Positions 34,773-42,911 of a stretch of DNA of 64,000 nt are shown in pieces. Numbering within the stretch: position 1 is the stretch's first letter; each line of letters begins with the position of its first letter. Source of the stretch: Lewinellaceae bacterium. Its GTDB lineage: Bacteria > Bacteroidota > Bacteroidia > Chitinophagales > Saprospiraceae. The notes under the pieces were generated by a model, which saw only the letters and a program-made list of their open reading frames with translations, searched no databases and had not been told where the DNA came from. The stretch lies in the NCBI GenBank assembly GCA_020636095.1, contig JACJYN010000005.1, positions 496,001-560,000 of the forward strand, read 5' to 3'. The translations under genes and the position numbers were made by a program.

Positions 34773-35190
34773 ATATTGTTGATGCCCCTGGAGGGCTATC
34801 TGGAGCACATGGTTATTATGATAATACGACTGGGCAAATTCAACTCAATAAAGCAGATATAGAAGCTTTAGAGTCATCCCTTGGAGGGAAAAGTACAGAT
34901 GAAGAAAAGCTACAATCTCTTCTTCCTACCTATATGACCCTATTACACGAGACTGTTCACTACGGCGATTACCTTGACGGTTTAAGGCAGGACGGAGGCG
35001 AACCTGGAGTTGATTTTGAATTAGAAGTTTGGGGGATAAAAGGTAAAAATGACGATGGGTCTACTTTTACTGTAGCAAGATTTTTCCCCGATAAGTATCA
35101 AGATAAACAAACCTTGATAAATTCAATTAACGAATATCTTAATAATGGGCAAAAGGACATACTTCCTACCGTCCCGAAAAAAGAATAGTT

Positions 35191-35610
35191 ATGAAACCTC
35201 TATTTATTTGTTTCCTGTTTATCTATACTTTACAGCCGAAATGTCAAGTTGAACATTCAATGGAACAAGTGAAGGATGTTTTTCTGGACGCTATTCATTT
35301 AGATGTTTTTGCTAAAGAATTCAAACTTTGCAAGCTTGAATGTAATCAAGTCAATATTTTTGATTACAATAATCAAATACGAGATTTTCCTGTTTCGACA
35401 GAAATATGCTCAAAGAAAGTAGCCGTATACAATACAACTTGCGTTGACCATCCGACTCCAAGTTCCATTGTAGTTTATAAAATCGAAGTGACAAAAGAAA
35501 TGATTCAAATTTACTTTTTTCGGCCATATTCAGGGGCGTCAATAATTTTTTCTTATCAAGTGGGAGGAAAAAAAATTAAACTGCAAAATACACAAATTGG
35601 AACTTTTTGA
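35191..35610 (+). CDS. Candidate immunity protein for Rhs module 5, exported
   Basis: The 139-residue AT-rich protein starts two bases after the module 5 stop. It begins with a signal peptide (LFICFLFIYTLQPKCQ). Three later Cys pairs or singles (CKLEC, EICSKK, TTC) and a strand-rich end (YKIEVTKEMIQIYFF) are visible. No family is recognised. Position and export suggest a periplasmic immunity protein against the metallopeptidase-like tip. With the toxin broken, it would be an orphan immunity gene. Confidence 0.6.
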   Translation: MKPLFICFLFIYTLQPKCQVEHSMEQVKDVFLDAIHLDVFAKEFKLCKLECNQVNIFDYNNQIRDFPVSTEICSKKVAVYNTTCVDHPTPSSIVVYKIEVTKEMIQIYFFRPYSGASIIFSYQVGGKKIKLQNTQIGTF

Positions 35611-35821
35611 TAATTCTCCCGGCTCGAGAAAGCCCTACTGGCACTCGCGCTCGGTTCTCGTCACGGCGTATCCGCTGATCTCTACAATACCGCATAGGCG
35701 ACACAGGTTGTACTGCTGCGGGTGACGTATAGTATGGTGGAAGGTTTGGCAGCTACAGTGAGAAGACACGGCATAAAAAAGGGGTGCAGTTGCAACAATG
35801 TTGTTTTTATAAAATTGCAAA

Positions 35822-35977
35822 TTGCAAAAGCAAGTCCTGGCTGGTTTCCATTACCCTACAAAAGAAGCCTTCATCGAAGCCATTGACCGCTTTATTGACG
35901 AAGTCAATGAAGGGATGCACGAACACGAACTCGATGAATTGATGAGCCTTAAATTTCAGCTCCTTGCAACCGGATGA
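35822..35977 (+). pseudogene. Transposase C-terminal fragment
   Basis: The frame reads GFHYPTKEAFIEAIDRFIDE and ends HELDELMSLKFQLLATG before TGA. This resembles the C-terminal tail of DDE transposases (perhaps IS630-like). Nothing upstream continues the protein. The rest of 35611-36165 is unassigned: the 35640-35790 part is scrambled and loosely similar to 33840-33990, and 35978-36165 shows nothing. Confidence 0.35.
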
Positions 35978-36165
35978 CATTTTCACCTCTGGTGACCGAG
36001 GGGTGTATAACCAAGTTTAAGCCTGTATAAAAAGGTCCCAAATCTCACTATAAGGTCCGGAATTTCATTTCAGGACGATTCAACTTCCTTTCTACTCCAT
36101 CTTTGTATTATCAATTCGATAAAGCAGAGTGAATAATCATCGGATGATGATTCCTTTCCACTTTA

Positions 36166-36331
36166 CTAGTGCGCCGGGAACGAAGTTGTTGGTCAATAAT
36201 TTGAGGCTGTTTTGCGGTCAGGCAAGGCGCGACGACCGACCATAGCCTAAGCTACGGAAGGAAGGAGCAACGCAGCATGGCCGTAAAAGAGCCCAAAGAA
36301 TTGGTTGAGAATTTCGTTCCCGGCGCACTAG
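36166..36331. mobile_element. MITE-like element, TGCGCCGGGAACGAA ends, CTAG flanks
   Basis: TGCGCCGGGAACGAAG starts at 36170 and TTCGTTCCCGGCGCA ends at 36327. CTAG lies on both sides (36166-36169 and 36328-36331). CTAG is itself a palindrome, so it could be a 4-bp target duplication (as in the IS5 group) or part of the repeat. The interior has no gene. A single end of the same element is at 13600-13638. Confidence 0.6.
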
Positions 36332-36399
36332 ATGATTTAACCATAAGGGGAGGTGCTTTGTAAAAAGCGGAATTTTCAAAAAAAAAATAAATTATCACC

Positions 36400-37050
36400 A
36401 TGAAAAGTCTATTAACCATTCTTTTATTTTTTTGCACACTTAGTGCTTTTGCTCAAGTTAACTCACCAGTAGAAAAAGAAACTGAAGTAGCCCATAAGTA
36501 CAGGGTAAGTTTTCCCTATTTTATTGTAACAGATCAAATCGGGGAATCCTGGAAGGATCGACAAAATACACAAATGATAGAGCTTCATGTAAAACGCAAT
36601 CTGGATAATAAGAACATCGTAGGTGTGAAGTTTGCCACCTGGCGATTGTTTCAACCTATGGGAATCACATGGTGGGATGGTCTTTTGGATAAGTTAGAGA
36701 CAGAAAGTGAATTCTATCCAGGATATTTGCGAGAAACAGGAATTGGCGTATCGTACCAACGTATGCTATGGAAGGGGCTATTTGCAACTGTTGAAGTTCT
36801 ACCACAATTTCAAACCTATACGGATCTAGACGGTAATAAACTTGGAAATGGTTTTAAAGTTTATAATTCTTATCATTTGGGCTACCATATCTCAATTGGT
36901 AAGAAAAAACGATTTTTCATAGAACCTCAGGTTCATTCTCAGCACTGGATGTTTGATAACAATTCCCCTGATGGATTTAAGGAGTTGGACGATAAATGGA
37001 GAAACTACTTTCTTTTTGAGCCAAACATTTACATCGGGGTGAATTTTTAA
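36400..37050 (+). CDS. Secreted or outer-membrane beta-barrel-like protein, unknown function
   Basis: The 216-residue protein has a signal peptide (LTILLFFCTLSAFAQ) and then a run of amphipathic strand-like segments with many aromatics (RVSFPYFIVTD, VGVKFATWRLF, LFATVEVLPQF, YHLGYHISIG), ending in an aromatic residue (YIGVNF). This is typical of small outer-membrane barrels. No family is recognised. The gene is AT-rich and isolated between transposon copies, so it may be acquired DNA. Confidence 0.65.
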   Translation: MKSLLTILLFFCTLSAFAQVNSPVEKETEVAHKYRVSFPYFIVTDQIGESWKDRQNTQMIELHVKRNLDNKNIVGVKFATWRLFQPMGITWWDGLLDKLETESEFYPGYLRETGIGVSYQRMLWKGLFATVEVLPQFQTYTDLDGNKLGNGFKVYNSYHLGYHISIGKKKRFFIEPQVHSQHWMFDNNSPDGFKELDDKWRNYFLFEPNIYIGVNF

Positions 37051-37098
37051 GCTATAGTCTGACAAGTCAAGATTCCCAATTCTTGGGTTGTCAGACTA

Positions 37099-37265
37099 TA
37101 AGAGCGTGTTGGGGATTTACCCTTTGGCCTGCAAATGTGCATCTTTTGAACCTCATTTCGCCATTTTTTCGCCACGTAGCGATGCTATGCGGCTCAAAAA
37201 TGGCTTCCTGAGAACCAAAATCTGCTCATTTTCGACATCAAAAGTAAATCCCCAACACGCTCTAA
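37099..37265. mobile_element. MITE of the GAGYRTGTTKGG family, copy 3, TAA duplication
   Basis: The element runs 37102-37262 (161 bp) with ends GAGCGTGTTGGGGATTTA and TAAATCCCCAACACGCTC. TAA is on both sides. It is in the opposite orientation to copy 2, judged by the internal segment CGCCATTTTTTCGCC. It lies 49 bp after the barrel-like protein. Confidence 0.88.
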
Positions 37266-37320
37266 GCACAAAACAACAAATAGAATATGCTCACGTTAAA
37301 AATTAAATTTTTCCCTTGTC

Positions 37321-37488
37321 TAAGAGCTTGTTGGGGAATTATCCTTCGGGTTGAAACTGCCCTTTTTTTGATGATATTTTGTTGCGAAATGGGTCACGTA
37401 CCTTAGGGTATGCTCCCCATCTCACGCCTCATCTCATCAAAAAAATGATCAATTTCATCACCAAAAACAATTCCCCAACAAGCTCTAA
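37321..37488. mobile_element. MITE of the GAGYRTGTTKGG family, copy 4, TAA duplication
   Basis: The element runs 37324-37485 (162 bp) with ends GAGCTTGTTGGGGAATT and AATTCCCCAACAAGCTC. TAA flanks both sides. The internal arms match copy 1 in reverse. A second type of transposon begins immediately after its target duplication. Confidence 0.88.
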
Positions 37489-37656
37489 ATTAGATCGTAA
37501 CTATTCAGCATCGTGGTGATTTGACCCCTCAAGCAAAATTTTGTAAGCCGCCCTTCCCCTTCCAAGGGGAATGAGAAGGGGTTCCAGCGGGAAAAAGTCT
37601 ACAAAATTTTGCGTCAGGCGTATTTCAGACCCCATGCTGAATAGTAACATTAGATC
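37489..37656. mobile_element. MITE of the GTWACTATTYAGCAT family, copy 2, 8-bp duplication
   Basis: The element runs 37497-37648 (152 bp) with ends GTAACTATTCAGCAT and ATGCTGAATAGTAAC. The 8-bp duplication ATTAGATC is exact (37489-37496 and 37649-37656). It abuts copy 4 of the other family. The remaining 37657-37811 stretch holds only a small palindrome near 37780. Confidence 0.88.
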
Positions 37657-37811
37657 TCTAATTTTTTTTGAGTGAAGCTGGAAGGGTGGTATGCTCTTTT
37701 CAGAGAGCTTACCAAACTTGCGGGTTTGTCTGATTCTTTCCCGGTTTTGAACTTCCCGGATTTCTGACAGATAACTCCTTTTTACGCGCCACTCAAAAGC
37801 GGCGCGTCCAG

Positions 37812-40308
37812 CTACTTCTTCCTCCGCCCCGGCTTTTTCCGTGCTACTGGCGTTTTCTTTACGGGCGTTGGCCGTTTCGGCGCCGGCTCCTCCGGCGGGT
37901 TCTGCACATACTGGTACCCCCGATAGCCGATGAAGCCCAGCAGCCCCAGCAGGATGATACTGGAGAAAATGGTGGACGCCAGCTTGCCGCGTTCGAAGGC
38001 CACGGGTTCGAATTTGAATTCTACCGTATGCTGCCCGGCGGGAATGCGCAGGCCGCGCAGGATATAGTCCACCCGGATGTGCTCCACCGGTTGGCCGTCG
38101 ATGTAGGCCTGCCAGCCCTTATTGTACCATATTTCTGAGAAGACGGCCAGCTGCTCGCTGCTGGACTCGCTCTGGTAGGTCAGGTGGTTGGGCTGGTAGT
38201 CCGTTTCCGTAATGGTTCCGTTTTTGCTGGGGGTGAACCCACTGACGTAATTGCTGAATTCCTGGTGGACGATGGCCTCCTGCCCGGGGTCGAAATCACT
38301 GAGGGCGTCGATCTCTTGATTGGCGCTGTTCACCATCCGGATGTTACTGACAAACCAGGCGTTGCCCAGGGCATCGGGATTGCGGCGCACGGCGGGCTGC
38401 CCGTCCTGCCCGTTGACGATAAAATAACGGGCGTTCAGCATGTTGAGCACCCGCTGGTTATTCTGTGAAAGGTGGCGGTCGATGATGTCCTGGTAGCGTT
38501 GCAGCTTGGCGGCGTGGTAGCCTCCGATGCTTTTGTGAAAGTAGGACGCTTTGGAGGATTGAAAAGTAGAAACGGTAGCGTCGTACACCCGGTAATTGGG
38601 GTCGGTATCCTGCAGAATCTGCTGGTCGGCGGGGCTGGGCTGGAAGTTGGCCTGATACTGGGATTTGGAAACGAAGAATTCGCTGTTGAGGTACCGGCGG
38701 CCGGCCGTCCACTGGTCGAAGACCACCAGGGCCGCCAGCCCGATGAGCAGGATGTGGAGCTTGACCTTCTCCTGCAGGTAGGCCCACACCAGGCCGCCGC
38801 TGAACAACACCAGCAGGAGCGAACGGAAGGCGTCCGTCCGCATCAGCGACTGGCGGTCGGAGATGAGCGCATTGGCGTCATAGCCCATCTGCACATAACG
38901 CTGGTCCTGAGGGTTGGTAAAGTCGAAAAAGGAAGGCCCCAGCAGGGCGAAAAACAGGCAGATAGCGCCGGCAATCCCACCGGCTATCTTCAGGCTGCGA
39001 AGGGCTTCTGCTTTGGTTACTTTCTCATTGACGATCTTATGCAGGGCCAGGATGCTCAGCGTGGGCACCAGGAAGGCGGTCACACTCAGGATGGAGTTGG
39101 GCGTCCGGAATTTATTGTAAAGCGGGAAGTAGTCGAAGAAAAGACGGTTGAAGCCCTCCAGGTTTTTTCCCATCGAGAGCATCATAGTCAGCAGCACGCC
39201 CAGGCCGATCCACCACTTGACCGGGCCTTTTACCAGGAAGAGGCCCATCAGAAAGAAGAAGAAGATCACGGCGCCAAAGTAACTGGGGCCGCTGGTAAAC
39301 GGCAGTCCGCCCCAGTACAGGGGGGCGGTAAAGTTGGCGGGCAGGCGGGCGCCTTTGCTCTGCAGGTTTTTTACCACTGCCGAATTCGGGCCGGCCGGCT
39401 CCTGAGAGCCGCCGCCGGCCACCCCGGGAATGAAGGAGGCAAACAAGTCTACCACGCCATTGCTCCAGTTCATGGCGTATTCCCATTCCAGCCCGTTGGT
39501 CTCGCTACTGCTGGCCGGGTCGCCGGTAGTCTCCAGGATGGGCTCCCCGCGCATGGTATCCTTGGCGTATTCGTAGGTGATCCACAGGTTGGAGTAGTGG
39601 AGCCGATACCAGCATACTGCCGATGAGCAGGGCGCCGGCCGCCTTGCCAAAATGGGCCAGCTCTTTGCGTTGTATGCTGTAAACCAGCTGGGCCAAACCG
39701 AAGATGATCAGGGTGATGAAAAAATAATAGGTCATTTGCACGTGGTTGGCCATGATGTCCAACCCGAGGCCCACTGCAAAAAGAATGCCGCCCAGCAAGT
39801 AGCGGCGGCGAAAGGCCAGAAGCAGGCCGGCGGTTACTAAGGGCAGGTACGAAATGGCCTTCACCTTGGTCTCGTGCCCCGCTTCGTAAAGGATGAGGGT
39901 GTTGGTGGTAAACCCGAAAGCGATCGCCCCGATGACGGCCAGCCATTGGTTGACGCCCAGCACCACCATCAAAATGTAAAAGCCCAGCATAGCGGCAAAG
40001 AAGCGGCCGATCGGGGCTTTGATAAATAAGGTGCCTAAACCGTCCAGAATCCGGAGGTTATTGCCGGCGCTGACGGTATTGATCTGGTAGGTTGGCATGC
40101 CGCCGAACATGGAATTGGTCCACAGCGTGCGTTCGCCGGTTTTTTCGTAAAAGTTTTTTGCTTCCTGGGCCATGCCGCGATATTGAATCATATCGCTCTG
40201 CTGGGGGACTTTACCCTGCAACTGCGGGCTGAAATAGGCCGCGCAGGCGGCCAGGAATATAACAATGGCAACGAAATGAGGGATTGCTTTTTGGATCAGA
40301 TTGTTCAT
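37812..40308 (-). pseudogene. YfhO-family membrane protein, frameshifted
   Basis: The gene starts at 40308 with a clean N-terminus (HFVAIVIFLAACAAYFSPQLQGKVPQQSDMIQYRG) and many membrane helices. It then loses frame near 39600-39612, inside GALLIGSML. The rest resumes in another frame at HYSNLWITYEYAKDTMRGEP and runs to 37812, with more helices, a soluble part (WQAYIDGQPV, AGQHTVEFKFEP) and a basic C-terminal tail. Together this is a full-length YfhO-type protein (PF09586), a family linked to glycosylation of surface polymers. The net shift is one base, so a real mutation and a sequencing error are both possible. Confidence 0.8.
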
Positions 40309-40332
40309 TATTGTCCTTTGACGGTTTTAAAC

Positions 40333-41382
40333 CTAGATAAAATCGACATCCACATCGTAGGGATACGTGATCAGAAAGTGGATGGCGCGGTCGATATCAA
40401 ACGCTTCGAAGACGATCTGGTAGAGCATCTCCGTAATGGGAACGCGCAATTTATAATATTTCGCCAACTGCCGGGCGATTTTTAACGTTCGGACGCCTTC
40501 GGCAAGTTCAGGCATGGTCGATTCGATCTCCCGGATGCTTTCGCCCATGCCCAGGCGATAGCCAAAGGTGAAATTCCGGCTGTCTTTACTGGTGGCGGTG
40601 GCTACCAGGTCGCCGATGCCGGCAGTCCCGAAAAAGGCGCTGCTTGAAGATCCCATGGCGTTGCCGAAGTGGACCATCTCGGTCAGCCCCCGGGTGATGA
40701 GCATGGCCTGTATGTTTTTTCCCAGCCCTTTTCCTTTCAGAATGCCTGAGCCGATGGCGATCATGTTTTTCAGGGCCCCGGCCAGCTCTGCCCCCAGCAG
40801 GTCGGACGTGCCGAATACATGGAAGTGTTGGCTTCTCAGCACCTTCTTTCCCAACCGGATGACTTCATCAAAGTGGCTGCCGATCACCGTGGCGGTAGGC
40901 TGCCCCTCCATAATCTCGGAAGCCAGGTTGGGCCCCGACAGGCAACCCACGCGAACGACCACACTCTCTTCTATGATCACTTCGCTCATGGTGCTTACAT
41001 CGGCGCGGGTGAGCGGCACGCCTTCTTCCTCCCGCTCATCCATGCCGTGGGCGTCAAAGCCCTTGGTGCCATGAATCAAAATGTGGTAAGGCCGCAGGAA
41101 AGGAGCAAATTCCCGCATCATATTGCGGAAACCTCCGGAGGGAACTACCGGAAAAATCAGGGTGCATCGCTCGGTAAGTTCCTGAAGGTCATCCGTAGCG
41201 CACACCCTTGGAGATAGCTTCACCCCCAGGTGGTGATGGCCCTGGTTGATTTTTTCCACCAACCCCGGCTTGCGGCTGAACAGCAATACGTCTACATTGT
41301 AAGCCAGAAGGTTGGCAATGGCGGTGCCAAAGCTCCCCGCGCCAATAATCCCAACCCGTTGTTCGCCTTTGTTTGATGACAT
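40333..41382 (-). CDS. gpsA: Glycerol-3-phosphate dehydrogenase [NAD(P)+]
   Basis: The 349-residue enzyme makes sn-glycerol 3-phosphate from dihydroxyacetone phosphate for phospholipid synthesis. It shows the N-terminal dinucleotide motif GIIGAGSFGTAIA (residues 11-23), the substrate-domain signature GPNLASEI, the catalytic-lysine segment GALKNMIAIGSGI and AGIGDLVATATS. The frame is open 60 codons further upstream, but that extension has no conserved features and the ATG at 41382 begins a normal GpsA. It lies 24 bp upstream of the broken YfhO gene on the same strand. Confidence 0.92.
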   Translation of the reverse strand: MSSNKGEQRVGIIGAGSFGTAIANLLAYNVDVLLFSRKPGLVEKINQGHHHLGVKLSPRVCATDDLQELTERCTLIFPVVPSGGFRNMMREFAPFLRPYHILIHGTKGFDAHGMDEREEEGVPLTRADVSTMSEVIIEESVVVRVGCLSGPNLASEIMEGQPTATVIGSHFDEVIRLGKKVLRSQHFHVFGTSDLLGAELAGALKNMIAIGSGILKGKGLGKNIQAMLITRGLTEMVHFGNAMGSSSSAFFGTAGIGDLVATATSKDSRNFTFGYRLGMGESIREIESTMPELAEGVRTLKIARQLAKYYKLRVPITEMLYQIVFEAFDIDRAIHFLITYPYDVDVDFI

Positions 41383-41567
41383 GAAGTACTCCTTCTGATT
41401 TGCCGTAAATGTACGTTTTTTTGTAAATATTTTGGCGGCGGCTGTTTCAAAGGCTGCTGGCGGATTTTTTCCGGCACTGCCACACTGATACACTGCCACA
41501 CTGATACACTGATCACATACAACCAATCCACCAACACGACTGTTACTCTTCATTAAAAGCAATCACT

Positions 41568-42584
41568 ATGCAGGCCTGGATATCATTTTTTCTAATTTGG
41601 CTTTCCCTTTTCGGGACTCCCAAACCAAGCGGGCCCGGCCAGCCGGCGGAAGGGCCCGGCAGCTCCGACTACCCGCATACCGCTGTAAAAATGAGCGATT
41701 TTGCACAGGAAGACGACGGCTATTGGTTGTTCGAGCCGGACAACCCCCGGCCCGACTCTGCTCCCGTCGTCGTTTTCCTCCACGGTTACGGCGCCATCAA
41801 CCCTTTCATCTACGGGGGCTGGTTGCGCCACATCGTCCAGCAGGGAAACATCGTCATCTACCCTCGTTATCAGAAGAATCTGTTTAGCCCCAGCTCTAAA
41901 CAGTTTGCCGGCAATGCCTCTACCGCTATCCGCAACGCCTTGAAAGAGTTGGAAAGCGAAGGCCACGTGCGGCCCGTGAATAAAGGGCTGATCCTGGCCG
42001 GCCATTCTTACGGAGGCGCCATCTCCGCTTATCTGGGGGTGAATTATAAGAACCTGAATATCCCCCAACCCGAGGGCATTCTGCTGGCCTCTCCGGGCAC
42101 CGGCCCCCTGAATGGGGCTCTTTTGGACTCCTACGAGGGCATGCCGGAGGACGTCCGCCTGCTGGTCATGGTTAGTGTCAACGATCATGTGGTCGGCGAA
42201 AAACTGGGGCGTTTGATCTTTGAGTCGGCTGTCCATACCCCGCAGCGCAACCTGATCCTGCAGTATCCCGACGAATACGGCGACCCGGCCATCGGCGCCG
42301 GCCACAATGAGAGCTATGCCCTCGACGCCGATTTCGACATGGGCATCCACAACCTGTCCTATCGCCGGGCAATCGGTGTGGCAAAACTCGACGCCATCGA
42401 CTATTATGGCTACTGGAAGCTGCTCGACGCTCTCATGGATTGTGTGCGCCGGGGAGAAAACTGCGACGTGGCTTTCGGCAATACGGAGGCCCAACGGAAT
42501 ATGGGCTGCTGGAGTGATGGAAAGAAAGTGAGGGAGCTGGAGGTGGAGATACCGGGAGGAGAGAGGGGGAAGGAAAGTGAGTGA
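41568..42584 (+). CDS. Secreted alpha/beta hydrolase
   Basis: The 338-residue protein has a hydrophobic N-terminal leader (SFFLIWLSLFG) and an alpha/beta-hydrolase core: the oxyanion-hole strand VVVFLHGYGA near residue 68, the nucleophile elbow AGHSYGGA near residue 141, an Asp-containing turn (VSVNDHVVG) and a candidate catalytic His (GAGHNESY). A disulfide is possible near the C-terminus (Cys in MDCVRRGENC). It is probably an exported esterase or lipase of unknown substrate. It is divergent from gpsA. Confidence 0.8.
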   Translation: MQAWISFFLIWLSLFGTPKPSGPGQPAEGPGSSDYPHTAVKMSDFAQEDDGYWLFEPDNPRPDSAPVVVFLHGYGAINPFIYGGWLRHIVQQGNIVIYPRYQKNLFSPSSKQFAGNASTAIRNALKELESEGHVRPVNKGLILAGHSYGGAISAYLGVNYKNLNIPQPEGILLASPGTGPLNGALLDSYEGMPEDVRLLVMVSVNDHVVGEKLGRLIFESAVHTPQRNLILQYPDEYGDPAIGAGHNESYALDADFDMGIHNLSYRRAIGVAKLDAIDYYGYWKLLDALMDCVRRGENCDVAFGNTEAQRNMGCWSDGKKVRELEVEIPGGERGKESE

Positions 42585-42639
42585 GACAGGGAGTGGATAG
42601 TTCAATTTTCGGTGTCATTTAAAAAGCGGCCACCAGTCT

Positions 42640-42790
42640 GGCGTGGGACAGCCTCGTACATTTCACATACAAGGGCTCCCACAGCATTCGTACATCGTAC
42701 ACACCCCTCGCCCATTCTGTCCAACCTTATACGGCTATCCAAAAACGCTCCTTGATTTTTGGACAGCGAACAGCGAACACCGAATTGCGA
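42640..42790. repeat. Intergenic relic of the GGCTAYCCGTCTAA repeat family
   Basis: Read on the minus strand, the sequence near 42741 (GGATAGCCGTATAAGGTTGG) matches the ends of the elements at 57764, 61476 and 61597, and a GGGAGCCCTTGTATGT segment matches one near 21331. From 42757 a run of GCGAACAGCGAACACCGAA-type heptamers and a CTTGATTTT segment also recur beside the copies at 57706 and 61430. No gene is seen in the 42585-42911 stretch. Confidence 0.45.
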
Positions 42791-42911
42791 ACACTCCCGA
42801 GGCGAGAGGGTGAGTGATTTATTCCCTCGATTCGAATGTTTGCGGTATATTTGGTGTGTAGATAATTTCTATTCATCCAACCAATACAACACCGGAAACA
42901 CTAACTCAAAA

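Larger units (their letters stand above)
34053..35188 (+). pseudogene. Rhs module 5 with HETVH zincin tip, split by two MITEs
   Basis: The first part (34053-34391) is Rhs core end (YNGKELSADYEINLYEYG, GRWTSVDPLAEKTP) and tip start. Two transposons follow at 34392-34553 and 34609-34769, and the tip resumes at 34773 to the stop at 35188. Removing each element with one copy of its 3-bp duplication gives an unbroken frame reading VGNLTPSEVEKAV, WGSGPEINIVDAPGG and onward through YMTLLHETVHYGDY, an HExxH zinc-protease motif. As it stands the first element brings in-frame stops and the second shifts the frame, so no full toxin can be made. A small exported protein gene follows. Confidence 0.85.

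Noticed and set aside
18238..37656. MITE copies as attenuators or REP elements of fixed function
   Set aside because: Exact 8-bp and 3-bp target duplications at different sites show that they moved by transposition.
38472..39626. 384-codon plus-strand frame opposite the YfhO gene
   Set aside because: It is antisense to well-conserved membrane-protein sequence and its product has no family features.
40333..41562. Extended start for gpsA at 41562
   Set aside because: The added 60 residues include sequence from short CACTGATACACTG repeats and have no GpsA similarity. The internal ATG at 41382 gives a normal protein.
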